Source: Bordetella parapertussis (lineage in GTDB: Bacteria; Pseudomonadota; Gammaproteobacteria; Burkholderiales; Burkholderiaceae_C). Taken from it: a stretch of 37,221 bases of DNA. The translations under genes were made by a program, and so were the position numbers. Location: positions 1 to 37,221 of the forward strand of contig CAMCWS010000008.1 of assembly GCA_945882755.1 (NCBI GenBank), in the 5' to 3' direction. The first letter of the stretch is position 1; every line of letters begins with the position of its first letter. Positions 8,058 to 17,386 of this stretch are shown one piece after another. The notes beneath the pieces were generated by a model. That model worked only from the letters and a program-made list of their open reading frames with translations. It was not told where the DNA came from and ran no database searches.

Positions 8058-9332
8058 TTAAGGATTGAGGAAAGGTCCCCAATGAGGCTCTCGCATATTG
8101 GAATTTTGTCCAGCGAGTCTGGCGCGTATTTTGCCATCTAAAGTTGTTGTCATTAACGCTTCGCGTCCTTGCGAATGCGTGGAATACATAATTAGTTTTC
8201 CATTCGGAGCAAACGTGGGTCGCTCATCTGCATTTGTGTCTGTCAAAGCCACCACTTTGTCGCTGATCAAATCCATGACGTGCAGTTTGTAGGCGGCCCC
8301 TACTCGGGAGATAAATGCCAGCCATCTTCCATCAGGACTCAGGCTGGGTGAGATGTTGTAACTGCCAGTGAACGTCACCCTTTGCACAGGGCCACCCATG
8401 GCAGGGGTTCGGTAAATTTGCGGCGAGCCACCACGGTCACTCACAAAATAAATGGCTGACCCATCAGAGCTGAAAACCGGTTCGGTATCGATGCCATTGG
8501 ACTGGGTGAGCCGCTTGGGATCTCCTCCCTTTGAATTGATTAAAAACAACTGTGACCCACCATCACGGCTCAAGGTGATGGCCAGCGATTTGCCGTCAGG
8601 CGACCAAGCCGGCGCACTGTTGGAGCCCTTGAAATTGGCCAGCACCCTGCGCTTACCTGAAGCGATATCGTGGATATAAACCACTGGCTTACGTGATTCA
8701 AAAGAGACATAGGCCAATTCGTTGCCACTGGGTGACCAACTGGGCGAAATGATGGGTTCTTGGCTGGTCAAAGCGGCTTGGGGATTCTCTCCATCAGCGT
8801 CTGCCACCCAAAGCAAGTGTTTGGGGCCTTGCTTGGTGATGTAGGCGATACGGGTAGAAAAAATACCTTTATCACCTGTTAATTTTTCATAGACCTGGTC
8901 TGCGATACGGTGCGAAACCAAACGCAAATCTGCAGGAACAACCACATAGCTTTGCCCCCCCATGTCTTCGCCCTTGACTGCATCCCACAAGCGAAAACGA
9001 ACATCGAAGCGTCCATCAGCCATTCGCGAAATACTGCCTGTTAAAAGAGCGTCTGCTGGTTTTTGACGAATGGGACCAAAGTCTGGTCGACTCACCTCAT
9101 CAATGACCATGCCAGCCGGTGTGCTGCGAAACTGACCGCTGCGTTCAAGGTCGGCAGCTACGATTTGGGTGATCTTTTGAGGTGCGTTGTCTTCTCCTCG
9201 AAAGTTGGCCATGGCAATCGGGATTTGTGTCACGCCAACGCCAGATATTTCCACCCTGAAATCTGCTTGTGCAGGCATAGCCCATGCAAAAGCCAAAAGA
9301 ACCATCCCTAGAGAAGAGAAGAACGAAGTCAT
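8058..9332 (-). CDS. tolB: Tol-Pal system protein TolB
   Basis: Periplasmic beta-propeller protein linking Pal to the inner membrane TolQRA motor. Start chosen at 9332: MTSFFSSLGMVLLAFAWAMPAQADFRVEISG gives a clean signal peptide cleaved after AQA, with AAGGAAA upstream; the frame stays open further upstream but that part lies inside the glycosyltransferase gene. The 424-residue precursor has an N-terminal domain (to about 160) and C-terminal propeller repeats with recurring SPSWSPSG, PAWSPDGKSLA, PVFSSDG and PSLSPDGRWLA. It lies 16 bases before pal. The upstream neighbour is a glycosyltransferase, not tolA. Confidence 0.95.
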   Translation of the reverse strand: MTSFFSSLGMVLLAFAWAMPAQADFRVEISGVGVTQIPIAMANFRGEDNAPQKITQIVAADLERSGQFRSTPAGMVIDEVSRPDFGPIRQKPADALLTGSISRMADGRFDVRFRLWDAVKGEDMGGQSYVVVPADLRLVSHRIADQVYEKLTGDKGIFSTRIAYITKQGPKHLLWVADADGENPQAALTSQEPIISPSWSPSGNELAYVSFESRKPVVYIHDIASGKRRVLANFKGSNSAPAWSPDGKSLAITLSRDGGSQLFLINSKGGDPKRLTQSNGIDTEPVFSSDGSAIYFVSDRGGSPQIYRTPAMGGPVQRVTFTGSYNISPSLSPDGRWLAFISRVGAAYKLHVMDLISDKVVALTDTNADERPTFAPNGKLIMYSTHSQGREALMTTTLDGKIRARLAGQNSNMREPHWGPFLNP

Positions 9333-10084
9333 TGCTTTCCTTGGTTCAAACAATACAAAGTGAAATATTTGCCATAGGCCGCTTGTGCTTGCATTATGCA
9401 AACAGCCAGTCCCATGGAGCCGTCCAAAAATCCCAAACGAAAAATATAGCTCTTGATGAAGGCAACAAGACCAGAGCTCACAGCGCGTGACATGCTGGTG
9501 GTCTGACCTTGCGCAAATTTTTGGTCGGCCCATGCTTGGCTGTAGACCTGTAATTTGCGCCAATAAGATTGCGCCGAGGGGTAACTGTAGTGAAGCAGGG
9601 AGTGCTGAAGTTTTCCCTTGGCGTGTCGGTCATTAGAGACGAGTTTTTCATGCACAACATCATCACTGAAACGAGCAGTGTGCTTTTGAAACAGTCTAGC
9701 CACGCGGTCGGGTCGCCAGCCACAGTGGTGTATCCATTGGCCACAAAAATTGGTTAAACGTGGAATGTCATAAAGCGTGTTTTGGGGTTGAGACAACACA
9801 CGCTGAATTTCACTTGCTAAATCGGCAGATACACGCTCGTCAGCGTCGATGGAGAGAACCCAGTCGTGACTGGCGTAACTCAAGGCTTTGTTTTTTTGAG
9901 GACCAAAGCCTTCCCAGCTATGCGCAATAAAGACTTTGGCGCCCACGTTTTGTGCGAGCGAAACCGTGTCATCTGTGCTTTGCCCGTCCAGCACAATGAC
10001 TTCATCCGCAAAAGCAACGCTTTCAAGACAGGCCACAATGTTGGCGCTTTCGTTGCGTGTAATGATGATGACACTCAAAGGCAT
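9329..10084 (-). CDS. Family 2 glycosyltransferase, WaaE/KdtX-like
   Basis: A 251-residue GT-A fold glycosyltransferase. It starts MPLSVIIITRNESANIVACLESV, then DEVIVLDGQSTDDT (sugar-nucleotide site) and the DxD-type metal motif in LSIDADERVS. This arrangement and the following WIHHCGWRPDRVARLF segment resemble the WaaE/KdtX family, which adds a glucose to the inner core heptose of LPS; the acceptor here is not proven. A hydrophobic region near 205-225 may contact the membrane. The stop overlaps tolB's ATG by 4 bp, so it heads the tolB-pal-cpoB transcript. Confidence 0.85.
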   Translation of the reverse strand: MPLSVIIITRNESANIVACLESVAFADEVIVLDGQSTDDTVSLAQNVGAKVFIAHSWEGFGPQKNKALSYASHDWVLSIDADERVSADLASEIQRVLSQPQNTLYDIPRLTNFCGQWIHHCGWRPDRVARLFQKHTARFSDDVVHEKLVSNDRHAKGKLQHSLLHYSYPSAQSYWRKLQVYSQAWADQKFAQGQTTSMSRAVSSGLVAFIKSYIFRLGFLDGSMGLAVCIMQAQAAYGKYFTLYCLNQGKQ

Positions 10085-10148
10085 GGTGCGATTCTAACCA
10101 AGCGATGTTTCAGTATCGTCATAATCCGAAAAAGTTTCTCAACAAAAC

Positions 10149-11891
10149 ATGACCTCCCAGCCCCGTATTCGACATCGACTTGTTCGTGCATTTGCCCATT
10201 TCACCCAGCCCATCAGCGCATGGGTAGTGGCTGCTGTGTGTGTGGTGCTGGTGTCAATTACAGAGCCATTGATACCAGCCTTGCTCAAGCCTTTGCTCGA
10301 CAACGGGTTTGCACAAAATGATTTTCCTGTGTGGCAGGTACCCATTGCCTTGATTGGGTTATTCGGTTTACGTGGTTTGGGTGTCTTTATCAGTCAGGTG
10401 GCAATGGCAAAGGCCACCAACCACGGTTTGATCCAACTGCGAATGAAAATGTTTGCGCGATTGCAAAATGCAGATTTGTCTTTGTTCAAGCAGCAAACAG
10501 CCAGTGCATTGGGAAACACCTTGGTTTTTGAGGTGCAAAACGGGGCGCAGTTAATGGTGAGTTCACTCATGAGCTTGGTACGCGATAGCCTGACATTGCT
10601 TGCCTTGGTGGCCTACCTTCTGTATTTAAATTGGCAACTGAGTTTGATTGTGGCGCTGCTGTTTCCTGCGGTGGCGTGGTTGATGAAAGCTTTGAGTAAA
10701 CGCTTGTACCAAATCACCCGAGACACGCAAACCGCCACCGATGAACTTGCCTATGTGGTTGAGGAGACCGCGCTTGCATACCGAGAAATACGGCTTCACC
10801 AAGCCCAGACCATGCAAATTAGTCGGTTTGAGACTTTGGCAAAAACACTGCAACGCTTGGCCATGAAAACCGCGGTTGCCAGTTCCAGCATGACCCCCAT
10901 GACCCAGATTTTGTCTGCCATTGCCTTGTCGGGCGTGATCAGCGTGGCTTTGATGCAAAGCCAACAAACTGGAATGACGGTGGGGGGCTTTGCAGCTTTT
11001 GTCACCGCGATGTTGATGTTGATTGCGCCGATCAAACACCTGTCAGAAATCACCGGCCCTCTCACACGGGGTCTTGCAGCACTGGAACGCGGCTTTGAAC
11101 TGATCGAAAACACGCCCCTAGAAACTGGGGGCAGTCATCAATCGGTAAGAGCAAGAGGCCATATCGAGTTAGAAAACATTTCTGTGAAGTACCAGCCAGA
11201 CATGCCTTGGGCTTTGCATGACATTCATTTGAATATTCAACCAGGTGAAACAGTTGCCTTAGTAGGAACCTCTGGCTCAGGTAAATCCACACTGGCCAAT
11301 GTGTTGCTTCGTTTTGTTGGTATCACTGAGGGCAAAGTATCACTCGATGGCACACCGCTAGAGGCCTGGGATTTGCAGTCATTACGCCACCAGTTTGCAC
11401 TGGTGAGCCAAAACGTGGTCGTTTTGAATGACAGCTTGGCCGCCAATGTGGCTTTAGGTCAAACACCAGACAAACAACGGGTGATTGAATGTCTGAATGC
11501 TGCGCATTTGGGCGACTACCTGGCTGGCTTGCCCCAACATATCGATACCATGGTTGGTCACAACGCATCCACCTTGTCAGGGGGGCAGCGACAACGATTG
11601 GCGATTGCCAGAGCGCTGTACAAAGACGCACCCGTGCTAATTTTGGATGAGGCTACTTCGGCACTGGATAACGAGTCAGAGCGTGTGGTGCAAGATGCCC
11701 TTCAAAGCCTGCAAAAAAACCGGACAACGCTGGTGATTGCCCACCGACTGACCACCATTCAAAATGCTGACCGCATCGTTGTCATGGAGCAAGGTCGTAT
11801 TGTTGAACAGGGTACGCACCAACAGTTGCTACAAGCACAAGGTGCTTATGCAGCGATGTTCAAGTTGAGTCAATCAGGCTTTGTGGCGTAG
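10149..11891 (+). CDS. msbA: Lipid A export ABC transporter MsbA
   Basis: A 580-residue half-transporter: N-terminal transmembrane domain with about six helices (1-325) followed by one ATP-binding cassette with Walker A GTSGSGKST (about 373-381), Q-loop region, signature LSGGQRQR (about 475-482), Walker B VLILDEATSALD and H-loop AHRLTT. Length and layout match MsbA, which flips core-lipid A across the inner membrane as a homodimer. It diverges from the GT2 gene and converges with the GT9 gene, overlapping it by 22 bp at the 3' ends. The envelope glycosyltransferases on both sides support a lipid A/LPS role. No clear Shine-Dalgarno is seen before the ATG. Confidence 0.88.
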   Translation: MTSQPRIRHRLVRAFAHFTQPISAWVVAAVCVVLVSITEPLIPALLKPLLDNGFAQNDFPVWQVPIALIGLFGLRGLGVFISQVAMAKATNHGLIQLRMKMFARLQNADLSLFKQQTASALGNTLVFEVQNGAQLMVSSLMSLVRDSLTLLALVAYLLYLNWQLSLIVALLFPAVAWLMKALSKRLYQITRDTQTATDELAYVVEETALAYREIRLHQAQTMQISRFETLAKTLQRLAMKTAVASSSMTPMTQILSAIALSGVISVALMQSQQTGMTVGGFAAFVTAMLMLIAPIKHLSEITGPLTRGLAALERGFELIENTPLETGGSHQSVRARGHIELENISVKYQPDMPWALHDIHLNIQPGETVALVGTSGSGKSTLANVLLRFVGITEGKVSLDGTPLEAWDLQSLRHQFALVSQNVVVLNDSLAANVALGQTPDKQRVIECLNAAHLGDYLAGLPQHIDTMVGHNASTLSGGQRQRLAIARALYKDAPVLILDEATSALDNESERVVQDALQSLQKNRTTLVIAHRLTTIQNADRIVVMEQGRIVEQGTHQQLLQAQGAYAAMFKLSQSGFVA

Positions 11892-12952
11892 CCAAGCAAC
11901 TTGGACACAGTTGATACGAATTCCTCTGTACTGGGCTGAATTAAGCGCCTGCACCATGCTTCGTTATGAAACGAGGTCACTTCGGGGTAGGTGAACCACA
12001 CCAATGTAGGTTTACGCAAAGCTACAGCCATATGGTAAGGACCAGAGTCGGTTGAAACAAACACATCACATGCGTCGATCAGACCACTTGAACTGCTCAA
12101 GGTGGTTTCACCGGCAGCATCAACGATATGCAAATCTTGTGGATGCATTTCTTTCAAAAGCGCAATGAATGCTTGGTTCACATCTTTTTCAAAAGGTGCA
12201 CCACTCAACACCATATTGGCTGGATGTATAGCCAATAAACGTGAAAAGCACTGGGCTAATTGTTTCAAATCAGGGCGTTTGACCATGGCGTCTGGTGTGC
12301 CGCACCCGATGTTCAAACCAATCACAGGCAAGTTGTTATGGAAGCGATGTTGATGGATTGTTTGCCACGCCCTGCCCTCCTCTGTGACTTGCATTTCAAT
12401 CGATGTACCTGAACGCTCTAAGCCGAGAGCTTGCAACACCACAAAGTCTCGGTTGGTGTAATCCATGGGCAAAGTCAGTGCATGGCTTTGTGCGAAATCA
12501 CGCACGCTCGGTGAGGACTTCTCATAAAAAAAAGAACGCAAAGGAAACTGCGCTATGCCCACAGTTGATGCGCTTTGGGACTTGCCAGCCAACCAAGTGA
12601 GTGCCGAGGTTTTGAGACCGTGTGGTTCAAAATCAATCACCATATCGGGCTTGACCGATTGGCAAATACTTTGCAGCGAACGCCAAATGGTAATGAAGGA
12701 CACGCGTTTTCCATCTGGGTGAGAGGGGTCTTTATCTCGCACCGTGATGAAATGCGCAGTTGTCAACAAAGGGTGTTGTTGTATCAGTGCTTCAGTTGGA
12801 TAACCTGGATGTTTACTTAAAAAAACCAAATGCAATTGGACATTCGGCCATCTGTTTTTCAAAACACGCCAAGCCGCTGAACTGCGCAGCAAGTCCCCAA
12901 CGCCTAGGCTGTGGGACTTGATCATCACAATCGATCTCGGTTCTGTGTTCAC
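11870..12952 (-). CDS. Family 9 glycosyltransferase (heptosyltransferase family)
   Basis: A 360-residue GT-B protein of the ADP-heptose:LPS heptosyltransferase family. Signs are MIKSHSLGVGDLLRSSAAWRVL near the N terminus (the usual GxGD-type acceptor loop), GLNIGCGTP in the middle, and the nucleotide-sugar binding STDSGPYHMAVALRKPTLVWF near residues 303-323. The exact sugar and acceptor cannot be read from sequence; it diverges from WaaC/WaaF wording. It overlaps the GT4 stop by 4 bp and is the last gene of the long minus-strand train. Confidence 0.82.
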   Translation of the reverse strand: MNTEPRSIVMIKSHSLGVGDLLRSSAAWRVLKNRWPNVQLHLVFLSKHPGYPTEALIQQHPLLTTAHFITVRDKDPSHPDGKRVSFITIWRSLQSICQSVKPDMVIDFEPHGLKTSALTWLAGKSQSASTVGIAQFPLRSFFYEKSSPSVRDFAQSHALTLPMDYTNRDFVVLQALGLERSGTSIEMQVTEEGRAWQTIHQHRFHNNLPVIGLNIGCGTPDAMVKRPDLKQLAQCFSRLLAIHPANMVLSGAPFEKDVNQAFIALLKEMHPQDLHIVDAAGETTLSSSSGLIDACDVFVSTDSGPYHMAVALRKPTLVWFTYPEVTSFHNEAWCRRLIQPSTEEFVSTVSKLLGYATKPD

Positions 12953-14097
12953 TGCGCAGCCAGTTGTTGAAATAAGGCGTCGTACTGCTTTGCAGCATCA
13001 GCCCAAAGGTGCTGCTCAGCAAACGCAAGCACCGCTCGTTGATGCTGGGCATAGACGGAGGGTTCTGACAAGTTAACAACAGCGGCGGTCAGTGCGTTGA
13101 TGTCTAAGGGGTCGGCCAATATGATGGCATTAGCTTCATGTTGCAAACCGGCAGCCACACCGCAATAGCTTGCTTGGCTCACCAACACGGGGAGTCCATA
13201 AGACATGGCTTCAAGAACCACCATGCCAAAGGTATCTTCCAGCGTGGGATGAAGCAATATATCTGCTGAAACATAGACTTGCTCCATGTTGCTGATCACG
13301 CCTAGGTAGCTCACCCGATCTGCAATGCCAAGACGAACCAGTTTGTCTTGCCATGGCTTGGTGGGATGGGCTTTTCCAACAACCAATAAGCGGTATGAAG
13401 CATCGAGATTCGCTAAGGCCGACAACACCGTGTCAAGATTCTTTTTGACAGCATCGTTGCCCACCCATAAAAGCACTTTGGATGTTTCAGCATCCGCGAA
13501 TTGAGGTGACTTGTCAGTCTTGTTCAAATGGGAAGCGTGTGGGTAAATGCCTGGGGCAATGTTCAGCACCTGCCTTTGCGCTAACGCAGCTTGCGTGTTT
13601 TGCAACTGCTGTTGCAAAGGCTTTGAAACGGCCACCCAAAAACGCTTTGGCTGCGATTGAAAACGGAAAAACTCTAAAGCGGCATAAGTCCAGATGCGAG
13701 GACTGGTCAAGTATTTCAAGCCCATGTTCAAGCGTTGAAGCAACGATAAATGTTCAGTGGGTTTGCAACGCATGGGTAAGACATGAACAGTTTGTACCTG
13801 TCCATGCCAAGTGTTTTCATGCGAATGCACAATATCAAAACCGCGCCGAGTAAGCCACCATGTCGCCAAGGCAAACCACAATTGATTCAGCCATCGGGGA
13901 CGTTTGAAAAACAAAGGAATGGGGTGGTAAGTCACTGCGTCCAAGGTGTTATCCATCTCTTGGGCAAACACATGTACATCATGTAACGCGGACAACTCTA
14001 AAGCAATCGCCACTGCATAGGCTTCTGCACCTCCCGCATCTCGGCGAAAGGTGCGGTGTAAAACCGCAATTTTCAAACGCACGCTTGCCATGGCCAT
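12949..14097 (-). CDS. Family 4 glycosyltransferase
   Basis: A 382-residue GT-B retaining glycosyltransferase. The N-terminal domain starts KIAVLHRTFRRDAGGAEAYAVAIALEL with the usual GG loop; the C-terminal domain has LLWVGNDAVKKNLDTVLSAL, a basic and nucleotide-contacting region, and the E-x7-E motif in EDTFGMVVLEAMSYGLPVLVS (about 286-306). No membrane helices are obvious. The donor and acceptor are unknown; neighbours (deacetylase and heptosyltransferase-family gene) point to LPS core or another surface glycan. The start could also be the ATG two codons later. Confidence 0.85.
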   Translation of the reverse strand: MAMASVRLKIAVLHRTFRRDAGGAEAYAVAIALELSALHDVHVFAQEMDNTLDAVTYHPIPLFFKRPRWLNQLWFALATWWLTRRGFDIVHSHENTWHGQVQTVHVLPMRCKPTEHLSLLQRLNMGLKYLTSPRIWTYAALEFFRFQSQPKRFWVAVSKPLQQQLQNTQAALAQRQVLNIAPGIYPHASHLNKTDKSPQFADAETSKVLLWVGNDAVKKNLDTVLSALANLDASYRLLVVGKAHPTKPWQDKLVRLGIADRVSYLGVISNMEQVYVSADILLHPTLEDTFGMVVLEAMSYGLPVLVSQASYCGVAAGLQHEANAIILADPLDINALTAAVVNLSEPSVYAQHQRAVLAFAEQHLWADAAKQYDALFQQLAAQ

Positions 14098-14103
14098 CGT
14101 GAC

Positions 14104-14841
14104 CTAGGGAGATCTTTTGCTATCTTCATAGCGGGTCAAGATCTTGAGAAGAAATTGAGGAGAGTAGGTAGAACGAACCACCGGAACCCTGGGTAAGGCG
14201 GTCATTCGGTCTGTTGCACAGGCCCTGCCCCGATGGGTCGTCGTCGCAGCCACATAACCCGATTGCGAAACCAAGCTTTCATGCTCAGGCAAGAAATGTC
14301 CATAGGGATAGCAAAATTGCGTCACTGGTTTTTGCAAAAGGTTTTCTAGGTCAATTTTGCTTTGAAGCAATTCATGGCCAGCCTCGGCCAAAGAAATCTG
14401 GTTCAAATCTGCATGGCTACATGTGTGCGAACCTACCTCCATACCTGCATCCACCCATGTACGCATCTCCTCAACACCCATTAACGCAGCCTTAGCAATG
14501 CCAAGCGACTCATCCCACTCGTTATGCTGACCAAGCTTTCCACTCACAACATAACAAGTAGCGCTGAAACCCATATTTTTCAAAATGGGAAGCGCATGCA
14601 ACAGATTGCTTTGGTAACCATCGTCAAGGGTGATGCCCACCACCTTGCCCTTTTTTTCACCGCGCAAATATGGCATGAGCTCTGACATGGCCAGTCCTGT
14701 GTAGCCAAGACGGGCAAGCCACTGCATTTGTGTTGCAAAAGAAGATGGCGATACCCATAAACTGCGCATAGCAAAACCCTTGGGCGGGGCTTGCTCGGTA
14801 TGGTGGTAAGTCAATATGGGAATGCTGTGGCCAGATGTCAT
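14104..14841 (-). CDS. Polysaccharide deacetylase family protein (NodB domain)
   Basis: A 245-residue carbohydrate esterase family 4 protein. The NodB motifs are visible: motif 1 TLDDGY (Asp73, Asp74), motif 2 H-x3-H in SHTCSHADL (His139, His143) and motif 3 CYPYGHF (177-183). These supply the catalytic base and the metal ligands for removing N-acetyl groups from amino sugars. There is no signal peptide or membrane helix at this start, so a cytoplasmic or unusual export location is implied. It overlaps rng by 4 bp and is 6 bases from the GT4 gene, suggesting that it edits the same glycan that GT4/GT9 build. Confidence 0.85.
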   Translation of the reverse strand: MTSGHSIPILTYHHTEQAPPKGFAMRSLWVSPSSFATQMQWLARLGYTGLAMSELMPYLRGEKKGKVVGITLDDGYQSNLLHALPILKNMGFSATCYVVSGKLGQHNEWDESLGIAKAALMGVEEMRTWVDAGMEVGSHTCSHADLNQISLAEAGHELLQSKIDLENLLQKPVTQFCYPYGHFLPEHESLVSQSGYVAATTTHRGRACATDRMTALPRVPVVRSTYSPQFLLKILTRYEDSKRSP

Positions 14842-16316
14842 AGCAACACAATGTTGTAGTCTTCTGGCCCCATGCCCACTTCAGTCATCAAGGAGATGGG
14901 CTTACGAATAAATTCACTCAGTCCAGCCAAATGGTGGCTTTCTTCCTCTTGAAGCAAATCGATCACCGCAGGTGAAGCGAGAACTCTGAATTCTTTGGGA
15001 TTGAATTGTCGAGCTTCTCGCAAAACTTCACGCAATATGTTGTAAGCCACGCTGCGTGCTGTATTGACAATGCCGCGACCTTGGCAACTCGCACATGGTT
15101 GACACAACAAATGCGCCAAGGACTCTCGGGTTCGCTTGCGGGTCATCTCGACCAAACCCAAAGGTGAAAAACTGCTGACCGAGGTTTTGACGCGATCTTT
15201 GGACAGTTGTTTAGTGAACTCATTGAGCACGGCTGACTGATGCTCTGGCCTTTGCATATCGATGAAGTCAATGACAATCATGCCGCCTAAATTGCGCAAA
15301 CGCAATTGACGGGCAATGGCACCTGCGGCTTCTAAATTCGTTTTAAAGATGGTTTCATCGAAGCTTTTGGCACCGACAAAGCCACCGGTATTCACATCCA
15401 CCGTGGTCATGGCTTCGGTTTGGTCAATGATCAAGTAGCCGCCCGATTTCAGATCGACTCTGCGCCCCAATGCCAAAGCAATATCTTCATCGATACTGAA
15501 CAAATCAAAAATAGGTCGCTCACCCTTGTAGTGAACCAGCTTGTCAACCGATGAGGGCATGAATTCTTTGCCAAAGGCCATCATCATTTCAAACTGCTCG
15601 CGAGAGTCGATGCGAATGGTTTGCGTGCCTTCCGATACAAAATCACGAAGCACCCGTTGCAACAGGTTTAAATCTTGATGCAGCAAAGACTTGGCAGCTT
15701 GGTTGAGGCTGGCAGTGCGAATGCGCTCCCAAGTTTTCCGCAAATAAGCAATGTCCTCGCTGAGTTCTTGGTCTGAGGCATCTTCCCCGTTGGTACGAAG
15801 AATAAATCCACCTTTGGCCTCGCTTTGGTGTGCCAGTGTCGACAGTCTCTCGCGTAAAACCTGACGTTGTTCGGCAGGTATTTTTTGGGAAACACCGATG
15901 TGGTCATCTTGCGGTAAAAATACCAGCAGCCTGCCTGCAATGCTGATTTGGGCAGACAAGCGAGCGCCTTTGGTGCCCATGGGGTCTTTCATGACCTGCA
16001 CCAACATCGACTGGCCTTCAAACACCTGCTTTTCAATGGGTACAACAGGCTGGAGCGGAGTTTCAGGGTCTGCGTGTTTGGCGTTCACACTGCTCATCAA
16101 GTCGGCCACATGTAAAAACGCTGAACGTTCTAACCCAATGTCGATAAATGCAGACTGCATTCCGGGCAGCACCCTAACCACTTTGCCTAGGTAGACATTA
16201 CCCACCAAGCCACGCTCAAGAGAGCGCTCTATATGCACCTCTTGCAAAGCGCCGTTTTCAATTACCGCGACGCGGCTTTCATGTGGGGCCCAGTTAATGA
16301 GAATGTCTTGTTGCAT
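14838..16316 (-). CDS. rng: Ribonuclease G
   Basis: Endoribonuclease of the RNase E/G family, needed for 5' maturation of 16S rRNA and turnover of some mRNAs. The 492-residue product matches RNase G length (E. coli 489) and lacks the long C-terminal scaffold of RNase E. It begins QQDILINWAPHESRVAVIE, has an S1 domain (about 38-125), catalytic aspartates in TVDVNTGGFVG (about 303) and VIDFIDM (about 346), and a zinc-link CQPCASC near 404-410. The stop of maf abuts this start with no gap. Confidence 0.95.
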   Translation of the reverse strand: MQQDILINWAPHESRVAVIENGALQEVHIERSLERGLVGNVYLGKVVRVLPGMQSAFIDIGLERSAFLHVADLMSSVNAKHADPETPLQPVVPIEKQVFEGQSMLVQVMKDPMGTKGARLSAQISIAGRLLVFLPQDDHIGVSQKIPAEQRQVLRERLSTLAHQSEAKGGFILRTNGEDASDQELSEDIAYLRKTWERIRTASLNQAAKSLLHQDLNLLQRVLRDFVSEGTQTIRIDSREQFEMMMAFGKEFMPSSVDKLVHYKGERPIFDLFSIDEDIALALGRRVDLKSGGYLIIDQTEAMTTVDVNTGGFVGAKSFDETIFKTNLEAAGAIARQLRLRNLGGMIVIDFIDMQRPEHQSAVLNEFTKQLSKDRVKTSVSSFSPLGLVEMTRKRTRESLAHLLCQPCASCQGRGIVNTARSVAYNILREVLREARQFNPKEFRVLASPAVIDLLQEEESHHLAGLSEFIRKPISLMTEVGMGPEDYNIVLL

Positions 16317-16922
16317 TCAGACAGCCCCGATGTGTTTAAGCAATTGGCTGGTTTCATACAAAGGCAGCCCCATGATGCCTGAGTAACTGCCTGAGGTATG
16401 GGAAATGAAAGCACTGGCACGACCTTGAATCGCATAGGCACCGGCTTTCCCCATGGGCTCTTGGCTGGCGACATAGTCGTGGATATCTGCTGCTGTCATA
16501 GATGCAAATTTAACGCGAGAACGGCTCATAGCAAGGTGTATATCTTGATTGTGACCGATAGCGACAGCCGTCAATACTTGGTGGGTTTTGCCTGACAACA
16601 GGCTTAGCATCTGTGTGGCTTCACTTTCGTTCGCAGGTTTACCCAATATATGCCCGTCCACCACCACGGTGGTGTCTGCACACAATACCGGCGCAGCCTC
16701 CAAGGACTGCAGTTGTATCTGCTCTAGGGCAGCTAGCACTTTCAATCGGGTGACGCGTTTGACATACCGCAGTGCTGACTCTTGGGGTAAGACTGCTTCC
16801 AAGGCCTCTGCCACCTCAGCGTCTGTTGGCAGAAGCACCTTGTAAGTAACGCCAATTTGATCGAGCAAGGCTTGTCGCCTGGGACTTTGCGAGGCCAAAT
16901 AAACAAAAGGTAAAGCACTCAT
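16317..16922 (-). CDS. Maf family nucleotide pyrophosphatase
   Basis: A 201-residue ITPase-fold house-cleaning enzyme hydrolysing modified or canonical nucleoside triphosphates to monophosphates. Family signatures are YLASQSPRRQALLDQIG at the N terminus, CADTTVVVDG (Asp) with GKPANESEA, and GAYAIQGRASAF near the C terminus. The ADTTVV-type motif fits the YhdE (dTTP/UTP) subgroup, in line with its position between rlmH and rng in many proteobacteria. Overlaps rlmH by 4 bp. Confidence 0.92.
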   Translation of the reverse strand: MSALPFVYLASQSPRRQALLDQIGVTYKVLLPTDAEVAEALEAVLPQESALRYVKRVTRLKVLAALEQIQLQSLEAAPVLCADTTVVVDGHILGKPANESEATQMLSLLSGKTHQVLTAVAIGHNQDIHLAMSRSRVKFASMTAADIHDYVASQEPMGKAGAYAIQGRASAFISHTSGSYSGIMGLPLYETSQLLKHIGAV

Positions 16923-17386
16923 TCGCGGTGATAGGGGTGGTTGGTCATGATGGACCAGCAGCGGTAGAGTTGTTCAATCAACACCACTCGGACCATGGCA
17001 TGGGGCAAGGTCATGTCAGACAAGCGCAGCAAGGTGCTGCCGTCTTTGCGAATCGCAGGATCAAAGCCATCTGCCCCGCCAATGATGAAAGCCACGTCCT
17101 GTCCATCGGCTTGCCAACCTGTCCACCGCTGCGAAAGGTCCATGGTGGTGGTTCGTTGCCCATGCTCATCGAGCCAAATCTTGTGACAGTCACGCGGCAA
17201 AACCTCATCAATGCGTTTTTTCTCGGCGGCCCAAATTTGGGCTGTGGTGCGAGATGCTCTGGGTTCGGCTTTGACTGTTTTAAGGCCTACACCCGCTTCT
17301 GGGGGGAGTCTCTTGAGGTAGTCATCCCAGGCGGTTTGTGCCCAGTCAGGGATTCTCATGCCTACAGCGACCACCCACAGCTTCAT
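16919..17386 (-). CDS. rlmH: 23S rRNA pseudouridine-1915 N3-methyltransferase RlmH
   Basis: SPOUT-class methyltransferase acting on the assembled 70S ribosome at helix 69. The 155-residue product matches the family length and has the SAM-binding knot with FIIGGADGFDP and the conserved C-terminal end LPHAMVRVVLIEQLYRCWSI followed by TNHPYHRE. It overlaps rsfS and maf by 4 bp each, the usual nadD-rsfS-rlmH-maf-rng order. Confidence 0.96.
   Translation of the reverse strand: MKLWVVAVGMRIPDWAQTAWDDYLKRLPPEAGVGLKTVKAEPRASRTTAQIWAAEKKRIDEVLPRDCHKIWLDEHGQRTTTMDLSQRWTGWQADGQDVAFIIGGADGFDPAIRKDGSTLLRLSDMTLPHAMVRVVLIEQLYRCWSIMTNHPYHRE

Noticed and set aside
9333..9563. N-terminal extension of TolB
   Set aside because: It lies within the glycosyltransferase gene, and the signal peptide begins at 9332.
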